From Candidatus Sabulitectum silens (lineage in GTDB: Bacteria > Fermentibacterota > Fermentibacteria > Fermentibacterales > JCC-6), in assembly GCA_001875255.1 (NCBI GenBank), contig MJAN01000003.1, positions 160,165 to 224,164 of the forward strand: 64,000 nt of DNA. Direction: 5' to 3'. Shown here piece after piece: positions 44,146 through 53,366 of the stretch (positions are counted from its first letter, which is position 1; every line of letters begins with the position of its first letter). A model generated the notes under the pieces. It did not search any database. It was given only the letters and a program-made list of their open reading frames with translations, and had not been told where the DNA came from. The translations under genes were made by a program, and so were the position numbers.

Positions 44146-45203
44146 TCAGTCTATGAGGAGCTTCCGGTATCTGTAAAGGTCCGAGAGGATGATCCCCGCA
44201 CCGAGAACCGTGCATGACAGAGGATTATCGGCTATCCTTATGGGAAGGCTGGTTTCCCTGGAAAGAAGTATGTCCAGCCCCTTCAGAAGAGCTCCTCCGC
44301 CGGTGAGGACTATGCCTCTGTTAACAATGTCCCTGCCAAGCTCGGGGGGGTCTTCTCCAGCCCCTGCTGAACCGCCTGAATGATTGCGTTAACCGGCTGC
44401 TGAAGGGCTGTCCTTATCTGGCTGGCCTTCACCGTATAGGTCTTCGGTATTCCATAGGTGGCATCCATACCGCTGACCTCCGCCTCCCTCTGGTCATCCT
44501 CAAGCATGGATCCCAGCTGGATCTTCACCAGCTCCGCTGTCCTCTCACCGATCAGGAGATAGGCTGTTTTCTTCATATAGTTTATAATGGCTTCGTTCAT
44601 CTCGTCGCCGCCAACCCTTATGGAGCTGTCCGCGGCTATGGAATTAAGGCTTATTACCGCCACTTCGGTGGTACCCCCGCCTATGTCAACTATCATGTTC
44701 CCTACGGCTGCCTCCACGGGAAGGCCTACACCCACCGCGGCGGCCAGGGGTTCCGGGACCAGAAGGACCTCTCTGGCGCCGGCCCTCTCGAGGCTGGACC
44801 GAACTGCGTTAACCTCCACCTCGGTGATCCCGCTTGGCACGCATACAAGAACCCTGGGACGCATGGAAAAGCGCCTTGTCTGTGCCTGCTCAAAGAATCG
44901 CCTCAGCATTGCCATGGTGGCGGTTGCTTCCTTTATAACGCCATCCTTCAGGGGTCTTACCACCAGAATGTCCCGGCCGGTCCTTCCCAGCATGGACTTC
45001 GCTTCGGTTCCAACTGCGATCACATTGTTGGAGTCCCTTTCGATGGCTATTACACTGGGTTCCTCGAGAACTATTCCCCGCTCGACTTCATGGATCATGG
45101 TATTCGCCGTTCCCAGATCGATGGCCATGGCGGTGGAGAACACCCCGGAGGACGATCCCTCCCCGGAACCCGTTATTCTTTTCAAAAAGCTCTTTATTCC
45201 CAT
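44146..45203 (-). CDS. mreB: Rod shape-determining protein MreB (frameshifted)
   Basis: Actin-like filament protein that guides cell-wall elongation, about 352 aa. Phosphate 1 [14 protein letters not shown], phosphate 2 [17 protein letters not shown], connector and adenosine motifs [11 protein letters not shown] and [14 protein letters not shown]. The frame shifts near 44340. The ATG at 45203 ([14 protein letters not shown]) is preferred over a start 12 codons earlier. It is probably the first gene of mreB-mreC-mreD-mrdA-rodA; the 131-base gap upstream holds an inverted repeat. Confidence 0.95.
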
Positions 45204-45318
45204 ATTGTCCCCCGAGTGGAAAACCCCTGTTCCTTTCACATGGTAACGCAGGCTATATACAAAACTGCAAGTCAGATGAAAAGGCTTACCTGAAAAGGGT
45301 AACAGTGGCTGGAACAGC

Positions 45319-45340
45319 CGTTAACTTGGATCAGTTAACG
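45319..45340. repeat. Perfect inverted repeat at the lipoprotein stop, upstream of mreB
   Basis: CGTTAACT (45319-45326) and AGTTAACG (45333-45340) separated by 6 bases. It straddles the stop of the upstream lipoprotein gene. No T-run follows on the minus strand, so it is a poor terminator; an operator for the mre operon or an mRNA hairpin is possible. A second short repeat, GGCTG/CAGCC, lies beside it at 45307-45319. Confidence 0.5.
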
Positions 45341-46108
45341 AACTGGAAGGGCCTCTGCAAGGGTCCACTGGCCATGAAGCAGGGAAACCGTGTCCACGGG
45401 AACCGGAACCGTAAGGGTCCACGCCATCTCCGGAGGGCCGGTATCGGTATCGATGCTTCTTATCCTTAGAATGACCTGGAGGGAGGGGGAGGTAAGCAGC
45501 CATTCAAGGGGCCATGCGTTGAACTCGTCGTGCCATGAGGTAGCCGTTGCCTCGAGGTGTGTGTCCCCGGCGGTAACCACGGGGAAGAGTCTTCCGCCCT
45601 CCAGGGAAACGGTCAGTGTGTCGGTTCCTGTAGAGGTGAGCCGCCATGTGAGGCTGGTTCCAAGGGTATCGCAGGTTTCCGTCAGTGCCCAGTGCACCGG
45701 AACGGCGGGAAAGCCGGTTCGAATCAGGGAAATGAGTGCGTTAACGCTAAAAAGCCCGTTTCCAGGGGAATCCCCCCGGGGAAGAAGAAGGCTTCGCTGC
45801 GGTCGGGATAATAAATGAGAGCACCGGATGAGTCCCCCAGGAAGGAAACCAGCGGGGACCCGTCGGGTCCGCAGAAATCCGCCCTCACCGAACCTTCTGA
45901 CCTGGAAGCCCAGATAATGAATGGTCCTGAAAAACCTGGTTCTCACCCTGGAGCCTTGCCCGTCCACGGAGCAGGAAGTGATCGGTCTGCTGCCATTTCC
46001 ATGCGGCGGAAGCAGCCCAGGAAGACGCTGAAACGTTAACTCCCTCAGTATACGTGCCGCAGGCGAAAAAAGAAGAAGACCGGCGGCGGTCAGCAGAAAA
46101 GCCGCTTT
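45335..46108 (-). CDS. LolA/LolB-like (DUF4292-like) lipoprotein (frameshifted)
   Basis: About 255 residues. A lipoprotein signal peptide reads AAFLLTAAGLLLFFACGTYT, with the lipobox Cys after FFA. Joined across frame changes near 45940 and 45730, the body reads FLLRGRARLQGENQVF, IIWASRSEGSVRADFCGPDG, GALIYYPDRSEAFFFPGG, a pattern like LolB/DUF4292 proteins that bind lipid (GRa.l...Ra...gP.G...YYP...eaFF). No ATG, GTG or TTG precedes the signal peptide after the stop of the neighbouring gene, so either an indel hides the start or a rare start (such as CTG) is used. Its job in envelope lipid or lipoprotein handling is an inference. Confidence 0.65.
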   Translation of the reverse strand, partial: KAAFLLTAAGLLLFSPAARILRELTFQRLPGLLPPHGNGSRPITSCSVDGQGSRVRTRFFRTIHYLGFQVRRFGEGGFLRTRRVPAGFLPGGLIRCSHLLSRPQRSLLLPRGDSPGNGLFSVNALISLIRTGFPAVPVHWALTETCDTLGTSLTWRLTSTGTDTLTVSLEGGRLFPVVTAGDTHLEATATSWHDEFNAWPLEWLLTSPSLQVILRIRSIDTDTGPPEMAWTLTVPVPVDTVSLLHGQWTLAEALPVR

Positions 46109-46315
46109 TCAGGCCCCGTACTTTTCCTCCAGCGCAGCGATGCGGCGCTCTGTTTTCAGCTCGTCCCTGTACTGCTTCCTTCTTATGAGAAGGGGCTGGG
46201 CCTTTGCCTCGGGCACCTTTTTCAGAAGGCTCTCGAGCATTTTTATCGCTTTTTCCCTTTCACCGCTTTTAGCGGTCTGATCGATCTGTCTCACCAAATC
46301 ACTTAGTTTTGCCAT
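46109..46315 (-). CDS. Small charged hypothetical protein
   Basis: 68 residues, intact: MAKLSDLVRQIDQTAKSGE, then a helical, Lys/Glu-rich chain (EKAIKMLESLLKKVPEAKA, IAALEEKYGA). No signal peptide or known motif; the helix pair could be one TPR-like hairpin. It overlaps the PHP gene by 17 bases and ends right at the lipoprotein gene. It is not ribosomal protein S20, which I considered. Confidence 0.7.
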   Translation of the reverse strand: MAKLSDLVRQIDQTAKSGEREKAIKMLESLLKKVPEAKAQPLLIRRKQYRDELKTERRIAALEEKYGA

Positions 46316-47188
46316 TGGCTATCCTTTCCCTGCAAAGATTATAGAACTCCGATACCCTTTCCGTCTCAACACCGAAGGAACCCTCCGTCCAGCCGGGGAG
46401 GGGATGCTTGATCCCATGGAAATCGCTGCCTCCAGTAATGAGAAGGCCACGCTTCCCGGCGGTTTTCTTCAGGAACGACGTGATCTCGACGCCTGCTGGG
46501 GATAATAGGCCTCAAGACCGGAGAGACCGGCATCGGCCAGCGAACGGATAAGGGCTTCAAGCCCCGTCAGCCCTTCGGTGTGAATATACACCGGATGTGC
46601 AAGCACCGGCAGCCCTCCGGACTGCCGTATGATACTGATCGCCCGGTAATCCCCTATTCTTTCCCTTTCCACATAGGCTGGTTTTCCGGAACCCAGGTAT
46701 CTGTCAAAAACCTCGGAACCGGAAGAGGCAAAACCCCTCCTGACCATCACCCCTGCGATGTGCGGCCTTCCAACCACGGAGTCACCGGCCTCTTCCATTA
46801 CGTCCTCAAGGGTGATGGCAAAACCAAGTTCCCGAAGCTTTTCAACTATTCGCGGGTTCCTTGTGTTCCTTCCCCGGATCACCCCGGCAAGGGCGCTCTG
46901 GAGTTCGCTGGAGGGATCCAGGAGCTCATTAAGGGCCACCCCCGGGAAATAGCCCAGTAGATGCGCTGAACCGCCGGAATGAAGATCGACGCTGAGCTCC
47001 ACCGCTGGAATGTAGCAAAGACCCAGGGCGGATGCCTTTTCAGCTGCTTCGGAAACCCCGGCCAGGGTATCATGGTCGGCGATGGCGAAACCTTCCAGAC
47101 CGCTGGAAACAGCTTCATTCACGAGTTCCGCAGGGGTAAGCCTCCCGTCGGAGGCGGTGCTGTGTACATGAAAATCACATAAACCCAA
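46299..47188 (-). CDS. PHP-domain phosphoesterase, RNase AM/YciV-like (frameshifted)
   Basis: About 296 aa. PHP metal motifs: DFHVHSTASDG, AIADHDTLAG, PAVELSVDLHSG, VGRPHIAGVM, LPVLAHPVY and, after a frame change near 46500, GGSDFHG. YciV-type enzymes degrade short oligoribonucleotides 5'-3' or hydrolyse nucleoside 3',5'-bisphosphates. The ATG at 47188 faces the plus-strand HD gene across an 89-base divergent gap. Confidence 0.9.
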
Positions 47189-47277
47189 TTGTTCTCCTTT
47201 CCGGAGCCTGGAATATTATCATAGTGGGGTGGATGAACAACGCTTCCCGGAAAAGAACCCATGGAGGTAAGGACAGA

Positions 47278-48606
47278 ATGCAGCGCAAGGTAATGTACAT
47301 ACGCGAACCGGTACTGGGAACCATAATGCTCTCACCGCTCCAGGAAGACATACTGAAAACGGTGGAGGTTCAGAGGCTCAGTTTCGTTCACCAGCTGGGA
47401 ACCACCTTTCAGAGCTATCCCGGCGCCCATTGCATGAGGCTGGCCCACGCCCTTGGCGTTTCACATCTAGCCGGGAGGATAGCAACACACCTTAAGGAAA
47501 GATGCCCCGAGGGGTATGATACCGGGGACCGGGACACAAAGAACCTGGTGGAGGCCGCCGGCATGCTCCACGACATAGGCCACACCCCATGGTCCCACAC
47601 CCTTGAGCCTTTGTATCTCGAGCTCACAGGAGAGGACCACATGGACCTTGTGGCGGACATGGTCACCGGAAAGACCGTCATGCCTATACGCGGAGCGGGG
47701 GAAATACCCGGCATACTTAAAAAGCACGGCGTTGATCCTGCGGAGGTCGCCGGGCTGATAACAGGGGGCTACACCGGGAAACCCTTCGTGCAGCAGATGA
47801 TTTTTGGTGAGGTCGACGCCGACATGCTGGACTATCTCCAGAGGGATTTCCATTTTACAGGGGTAGCCTTCGGCCACATAGAGGTGGACAGGATCATTTC
47901 CACCATGACCATACACCAGGGCAGGCTCGTTTTCATGGAAAAGGGGCTCAACGCCGTAAGGGACTTCCTTCTTGCAAGGCTGCAGATGTATTCCTCCGTA
48001 TACCTGCACAGAAAGACCCGGATCGTTGACAAGATGCTCCTCGCCGCCGCCAGAAAAAGCATTATCGAGCTCGGGGAGATAAAGGACTTCATGTTCATGA
48101 CCGACGATCAGATACTGAGCTTCCTTGAGAACGATTCAGCGGATCCCTGGGTAAGGGAGATGGCCTGGCGGGTAAAGTACAGACAGGGCCTTTTCTCGCA
48201 GGTTTTCCGTATAGACTCCATTACCCCCTCCGAGGGGGACAACCATTTCCTGAACAGTCTCAGGAACCGGAACAGCACCCCTGAGGAAACCGCCCGGCTT
48301 CTTACCGGTGAGATCGCGGAGAGGTCCGGGATCCCGGGGGAATATCTAATAGTGGACCTTCCCATAGAGGCCGTAAAGGTCTCAGAAGAGAGATTCCAGA
48401 GGTTGGACATCCGTTTCCAGGATAAACGGGGACGGATCATCCCCCTGGAGGACATCGATCCTCCTTTCTCTGAATACCTTGCGAAGGCCAGACCGAACAG
48501 AAGTCTGCTCACCGTATCCTGCGCGCCGGAATACCTTGAAAGGGCCACGGAGGCCTGCCGGGCAATTTTCGAGAACGCAGCGGAACCCCTTTTCAGAGAG
48601 AGCTAA
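47278..48606 (+). CDS. HD-superfamily phosphohydrolase (SAMHD1/COG1078-like)
   Basis: Intact, 442 aa from the ATG at 47278, which has GGAGG 10 bases upstream. The HD metal site is HCMRLAHALGVSHLA, MLHDIGHTPWSH and DADMLDYLQRD, as in the SAMHD1-like/COG1078 group. Members hydrolyse dNTPs or other nucleotides; some are antiviral, others housekeeping. The C-terminal region (LIVDLPIEAVKVSEERFQRL) is also family-like. Monocistronic. The TAA stop overlaps the stop of the convergent ankyrin gene. Confidence 0.88.
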   Translation: MQRKVMYIREPVLGTIMLSPLQEDILKTVEVQRLSFVHQLGTTFQSYPGAHCMRLAHALGVSHLAGRIATHLKERCPEGYDTGDRDTKNLVEAAGMLHDIGHTPWSHTLEPLYLELTGEDHMDLVADMVTGKTVMPIRGAGEIPGILKKHGVDPAEVAGLITGGYTGKPFVQQMIFGEVDADMLDYLQRDFHFTGVAFGHIEVDRIISTMTIHQGRLVFMEKGLNAVRDFLLARLQMYSSVYLHRKTRIVDKMLLAAARKSIIELGEIKDFMFMTDDQILSFLENDSADPWVREMAWRVKYRQGLFSQVFRIDSITPSEGDNHFLNSLRNRNSTPEETARLLTGEIAERSGIPGEYLIVDLPIEAVKVSEERFQRLDIRFQDKRGRIIPLEDIDPPFSEYLAKARPNRSLLTVSCAPEYLERATEACRAIFENAAEPLFRES

Positions 48607-49412
48607 ACTTCGCCGTCCAGCTGAAGGGCCGGGGTAACCCTTCCGCAGTTGCCGCAGGTAAAACGCAGGTGCTCCCACATGTCAATGCTGAGATACCAAT
48701 CCACCTTCTCCGGGGAAGGACGTTTGATCTCGGTGCCGCATCCGGGGCAGCTCCATCCTGTTTTCCTGTTCCTGCGAAGATCGAGAAGGCTTTCCTTCAG
48801 AATGGAAGCACAAACCTGACAGCCCTTCTCTCCGGCATAATCCACTGGCCGCTTGCCGCTTGAGTTCCTTTGATAGGCCTTCGCGCCGGCCTGAAGAAGG
48901 GCCTTGACGATCTCGGTGCTGTGGTTGGTCTGGGCGGCGACGTGAAGGGGGGAGTTGCTCATGCTGTCTTCAGCACCTGGGTCGGCGCCGGCGGCGAGGA
49001 GCAGACGCACATTTCCAAGACAACCCGCTGCAGCAGCTTTGTGAAGGGCAGTTGCCCCGGAATGGGTAACGGCCACCGCTGGCACTCCGGCTTCCAGTAG
49101 CGCGCTGAGAAGAAGACCGTTCTCCACCGCGGCTGCCATGTGAACCGGGGTGGCACCGGTCTCATTCATGGACCTGTTGAAATCTCCACCCCTTGAGGAA
49201 ACGTTGCGGATGATCATGGCCAGGAACGGGTTTTCGGCGGTGCATTCCGATGCCCTCCTGATAAGCAGACTGACGAGCTCTTTTCCCTCAGCGGAGTTCT
49301 TTCCCGAGAGGTCGTACCTTCCCCCGGAAAGGGAAGCCATTTTCTCCCAGTCGACCCTTTCGTTCTCGAGTTCATTCCGCATTTTTTTCAAATTGCTGGA
49401 GAACAGTGCCAT
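48603..49412 (-). CDS. Ankyrin-repeat protein with C-terminal zinc ribbon
   Basis: Intact, 269 aa. After a charged N-terminal region come about four ankyrin repeats (TGATPVHMAAAVENG, SGATALHKAAAAGCLG, MSNSPLHVAAQTNHS, SGKRPVDYAGEKG), then a zinc ribbon made by CPGC and CGNC about 35 residues apart. No signal peptide, so probably a cytoplasmic interaction protein; the partner is unknown. It has its own promoter and is convergent with the HD hydrolase, overlapping in CTAA at the stops. Confidence 0.85.
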   Translation of the reverse strand: MALFSSNLKKMRNELENERVDWEKMASLSGGRYDLSGKNSAEGKELVSLLIRRASECTAENPFLAMIIRNVSSRGGDFNRSMNETGATPVHMAAAVENGLLLSALLEAGVPAVAVTHSGATALHKAAAAGCLGNVRLLLAAGADPGAEDSMSNSPLHVAAQTNHSTEIVKALLQAGAKAYQRNSSGKRPVDYAGEKGCQVCASILKESLLDLRRNRKTGWSCPGCGTEIKRPSPEKVDWYLSIDMWEHLRFTCGNCGRVTPALQLDGEV

Positions 49413-49459
49413 CGCCCCTCCATGAAGATTAAAAACAAGGGTATTCCCTCAGAGGTGTG

Positions 49460-49487
49460 ATTATGCAAACTTTCAGGGAAAAATCAA
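49460..49487 (-). promoter_or_regulatory. Sigma-70-type promoter for the ankyrin gene
   Basis: On the minus strand, TTGATT (49482-49487), a 16-base spacer and CATAAT (49460-49465), about 48 bases upstream of the ankyrin ATG. Confidence 0.5.
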
Positions 49488-49543
49488 AGCCTTTGACAGG
49501 AATGCCCCCACGTAACCAACACCGCCGGTTACCGGTGCGGTTC

Positions 49544-50216
49544 CTATGTCTCTTCCGATCGGTGGGTCCACTTCACCGAGACAAGTCCCGGGATCTTCGA
49601 CATCTCATCAAGGATAGAGAGATTATCCTCTCTGCGACGTGTTTTTAGAAGGAAGGTCATCTCAGTTGATTTCTCGGAAAGGCCAATTGTGGAGCCCTTT
49701 ACCTTGATGCCATGGTGGTGGAGAAGCTTAAGGCAATCCCTTCTTATTCCCGGGAGCTGCCTGCCGGTGAAACGTGCCCTCAGTTTCCAGTAGCTGGCTT
49801 CCGGAATCCTGGTTTCCAGACGGTCCAGAAGAAGCAGCACAACAAGGGCAAGCACCGATGCCAGGGCCGTGATCTCATAGAACCCCAGGCCTGCCAGTAT
49901 CCCCGTCATGGCAACGAACCAGACACAGGCGGCGGTGGTGAGCCCCCACGCCATCCCTGTAACGCACGATGGTCCCAGCCCCCAGGAATCCCACACCGGT
50001 GATAACACCGGCGGCTATCCTGCCGGGGTCCAGGGACATACCCGGCAGTCTCTCCTGGGCAATGACCGCTGCCAGAATGGCGATACACGCCCCTGTGCTC
50101 ACAAGAATATGTGTCCTGAGACCCGCCGGTCTTCCGTGTATCTGCCTTTCCAGACCGACCAGCCCCCCGGCGGCGAAGGCCGCCAGAAGACGGAACAATA
50201 TTTCCAGAAAACCCAT
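49544..50216 (-). CDS. MgtC/SapB family membrane protein (frameshifted)
   Basis: About 224 aa. MgtC core: FLEILFRLLAAFAAGGLVGLERQ, with GRPAGLRTHILVSTGACIAILA and AAGVITGVGFLGAGTIVRY, then, after a frame change near 49985, more membrane helices (LTTAACVWFVAMTGILAGLG) and a soluble C-terminal domain with an ACT-like look (EDNLSILDEMSKIPGLVSVK). MgtC proteins affect Mg2+ stress and membrane potential. The ATG at 50216 has AGGAGG 5 bases upstream, which favours a separate gene, but the frame is open from the histidine kinase straight through this ATG. Confidence 0.85.
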
Positions 50217-52312
50217 ATCAGCCTCCTCCTGGATCCTCATGAGTGTGGAATATATGGTCTCAACCAGCATCTCAGGTCGGTGGGGTTTGTAGAGGCAGTC
50301 GGTGGAGGGACACTTGATCAGTTCTCGAATGGGGCCGGAAACGGCATAGCCGGTGGTTATGATCACCGCCATTTCTGGCAGCCTGGTCTGGCAGTACCTC
50401 ACTATGGATGGTGTGGGAATACCGGGCATGTTCAGGTCGAGGACCGCCGCGTCGTATGAATTCTCCCTGAGAAGTTCCATTACCCTGTCTCCGTCGGATG
50501 CACCGGTTGTGGACATGCCCCTGTGCTCGAGGAACTCACATGTTGAATGAAGAACGATCTCAACGGCGTCGGCAACCAGGACCGACAGACCGCTTACTCC
50601 ATGGATCATCCCGGCTTCATGTTTGCCTCCGGTTCCCTCCTCGGGTCTGTCATAACCCTCCAGCAGAACGCAGAGGACCGTTTCACCGGAGCCTCGTTCA
50701 AAGGCTATCACCCCGTTCATCTCCCTGAGGACCCTGTAGATGGTTCCGACGGTGGACCCGAACTGCCGTTCAACATCGGAAACGGAGTACTGCATGCTGG
50801 AAAGGACGTCCCTCAGGGCAACAGGCATTATGAAACCATCGGAATACCTGATGACCACCCTTTTGCCCGGGGGCATGTTCCTGGTGGAATCAGCCCCCGC
50901 CGGTGTCCTCTCGGAAACATCGATCTGTATACGGCCCTCTCCATTCATCATCTCAGTGGAATTCAGGGAAAGGTTGTAGATAAGGTCCCGCAGCAGAAGC
51001 CTTCTTACGGAAATAAGTCTGGAGCAGCTTCCCGAAACTCGAAAATGAACATCTCCCGGGAGTACCCTTTCATAACCTCCGCTATCAGATTGATCTCCTC
51101 GCAGGGGTCCTTTAGACCGGAATCATCCTCGGGGCTGAAAAGAAGATGCAGGTCTGAGGAGAGAGCTGTCAGCTTTTCCGCTGAGCGCATGATTGCCCGG
51201 CAGTTATCCCCCTCCTTCCCCGGTCCCCGGGTATCCAGTTCAAGGGAGGCGGCTCCGATGATTCCCGAAAGATGGTTGTTCATGTCATGAACAATGGAAT
51301 CGACAAGATGGGAGTATGGCTGCGGGGTTCCATCCTTCATGTCCGTCGTTCCGGTCAGGATGCCTCCTGAAGAGGTGTTCACGGACTGCTCTGTGAATGT
51401 GAATATCCTCTGAATAACATATCCATTGGCGCATACCGGAAAGATCTCCATTCGCAGGGTTCTCACCTGGCCGGTCATGGACCTTACCTTGACCGTATCG
51501 GTTTGAACATCGGTTGGATAGGGGGGGAAAGACTTTCTCACAGGATCGGGAAGGGAAGTCACCGATGCAAGGGAGGACCCCTTTCCGGCACTCTGGAGAT
51601 CCAGGAGTTCTCTACAGAGATCATTCAGGAAAGTGATCTCGTTCCCGGCGGATACCACCATACAACCTGTCACCCTGGAACCGGAAAGCACATCCATGGC
51701 ACCCTCGTGGGAAAGTGCCGAGAGTGGATTAAGAACCGAACCCGCCATCCTCCTTCTCCTCGTAAAGGATTCGATCATCAGAACGCCGGGTATCGTTGAG
51801 AATATTATCATTACTATAAGAATAATAATTATGGCTATTGAGATATCTTCCAGGTTTTTTATTAGACTATTATTGTATCCTATTGCTTCTATGAGGATGT
51901 ACTCTCCGGTTGTCGATTTAGCTACTGATGTTTCTATAACCCTGTTATCAAGGGCTTCGCCGGCGAGGAGGGCTCCCCCGGCGATGGAGGAATCCATATA
52001 GGCATTTAACACAAGACTGTCAGCTACTATCCAAGCATTCAGGCCCTCCGGTGTGGTGGCCGTGCCGAGGAGATCGGGAACTGCATTTATTTCATTCATG
52101 CGGTCCGTACTGTTCCAGCCTCGGCCCTCTATGCCTGAGATTAGATGACGTGAGAGTTCATGATAATAGTGGGTTTGATCACGATAGATATCCCGAACGA
52201 GCCCCTGAACAATGATGTACTCGGTGGCCAGAACAGCTGAAAATACCAGAAATGCCAATATGAAAGGGACATAGAAGCGAGTCTTTCCGGTATCGTAGGC
52301 AGTGTGTGTCAA
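50217..52312 (-). CDS. Hybrid sensor histidine kinase with receiver domain (frameshifted)
   Basis: Membrane sensor of about 700 aa. Order: N-terminal helix (FYVPFILAFLVFSAVLATEY), periplasmic sensor of about 120 residues, a second helix (IAIIIILIVMIIFSTIPGVL), a PAS-like region, HisKA (DSIVHDMNNHLSG, phospho-His about residue 345), an ATPase domain with N-box LLRDLIYNLSLNSTEMM, and a receiver with phospho-Asp in AVLDLNMPG and Lys in LYKPH. The frame shifts near 51010. The ATP-binding G boxes are weak (YSDGFIMP, FGSTVGTIYRV), and the receiver has one Asp in its acidic pocket (VADAVEI). The frame continues without a stop into the MgtC-like gene, so the true C-terminus is uncertain. Confidence 0.8.
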
Positions 52313-52402
52313 ACATTTCCCCCTTCTTACTCTGAAATGAATCCAATGCCAGTGGTTAAAAGAATAACACTTTCTTTATTCATACACAATATCGAATAGT
52401 GG

Positions 52403-52431
52403 TTGACATCCCGGTGATTGCATTTTATTAT
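52403..52431 (+). promoter_or_regulatory. Strong sigma-70-type promoter for the recombinase gene
   Basis: TTGACA at 52403-52408, a 17-base spacer and TATTAT at 52426-52431, about 58 bases upstream of the ATG at 52489. The AT-rich 176-base gap separates the gene from the divergent histidine kinase. Confidence 0.75.
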
Positions 52432-52488
52432 ATTCTTCGCAGGAATTGACACCTGATACCTTGCACCCAATAGAAAGGCGAGTACACA

Positions 52489-53319
52489 ATGGATTTCGTA
52501 GAAGAAACCAGAAAAATGCTTGAGGCTTCAGGGCGGAGCCCCAAAACCGCTAACAGCTATATTTCCCATCTTCGCAGGCTTGTTAACCACTTCGGGGAAA
52601 GAACCGGCGATCTGGACAAGAACGATCTCAGAGAGTATCTCGAAAACCTGGTAAGTGAAGGCAAGTCCCTCTCCTACATCAACCAGGCACAGAGCGCCAT
52701 CAGATATCTCTACTCACAGGTCCTGAAAAAGGGCAATCCCCTTCCGGGACCCGGTGTTATCGCCAAGAAGGTTCCCCTCCACGGAGTGTTCACCCGGGAC
52801 GAGATCGCCGAGGTTTTTCAGCATGTCCACGATCTCAAGTACAGGCTTGCCCTTATGTTCATCTACTCCAGCGGCCTCAGGGTCAGTGAAACCGCCATAC
52901 TGAAAAGGGATCATGTAGACCTCGACAACAATGTGATCCATGTTTACAACATCGACGGCGAGTTCCTCCGCGACACCATTCTCGCAAAGACCACCGGACG
53001 CATACTGGCCCAGTATCTCGACCTCAGGACCGATCCTTCTCCATATCTGTTCCCGGGCCGCGGACGAACCAGCTATGTTTCCGCGAGAACCATCCAGAGG
53101 GCCTTTACCGACGCACTTGAAGAAGCCGGGATCGACAAGAAGGCAACCCTGGGCTGGCTGAGGCACAGCTTCGCCGTCCACCTCCTTGAAGACGGCGTCG
53201 ACAGGAAAATGGTACAGCAGCTTCTGGGTATCTCCACTCCTTCAATGATAACCCCGTATCTTAAGCTTGCCAGGCACCGCACACCCCTCAGGGTCCAGAG
53301 CCCCCTCGACAGGTTCTAG
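52489..53319 (+). CDS. Tyrosine recombinase-like protein, XerC/D type, with altered active site
   Basis: Intact, 276 aa. The N-terminal SAM-like core-binding domain (YISHLRRLVNHFGERTG) and C-terminal catalytic fold (FIYSSGLRVSETAILKRDHV) match XerC/D. Arg I (GLRVSE), Arg II (LRHSF) and Tyr (ITPYLKL) are present. Three expected residues are replaced: the His of HxLRH is Gly (TLGWLRHSF), the His of LLGHS is Ile (LLGISTPS), and the usual beta-hairpin Lys (GKGNK) is not seen (NIDGEF). It may be an altered Xer, a phylum-specific variant or an accessory DNA-binding protein. It has its own strong promoter and a terminator, with no mobile-element genes nearby. Confidence 0.8.
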   Translation: MDFVEETRKMLEASGRSPKTANSYISHLRRLVNHFGERTGDLDKNDLREYLENLVSEGKSLSYINQAQSAIRYLYSQVLKKGNPLPGPGVIAKKVPLHGVFTRDEIAEVFQHVHDLKYRLALMFIYSSGLRVSETAILKRDHVDLDNNVIHVYNIDGEFLRDTILAKTTGRILAQYLDLRTDPSPYLFPGRGRTSYVSARTIQRAFTDALEEAGIDKKATLGWLRHSFAVHLLEDGVDRKMVQQLLGISTPSMITPYLKLARHRTPLRVQSPLDRF

Positions 53320-53338
53320 AGTACGGTAACCCATCAGG

Positions 53339-53363
53339 AGGGGGAGCCATGGGCTCCCCCTTT
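53339..53363 (+). terminator. Terminator hairpin between convergent genes
   Basis: Stem AGGGGGAGCC (53339-53348) / GGCTCCCCCT (53352-53361), loop of 3, with a short TTT. It follows the recombinase gene and lies just before the 3' end of the convergent FG-GAP gene. The short T-run makes it moderate. Confidence 0.7.
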
Positions 53364-53366
53364 GCG

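Noticed and set aside
46109..46315. Ribosomal protein S20
   Set aside because: Size and basic charge fit, but the sequence lacks the S20 pattern of N-terminal Lys/Arg/Ser repeats and conserved helices.
47278..49412. HD hydrolase plus ankyrin protein as an antiphage system
   Set aside because: They are on opposite strands with separate promoters, and COG1078-type HD proteins are often housekeeping; there is no direct support.
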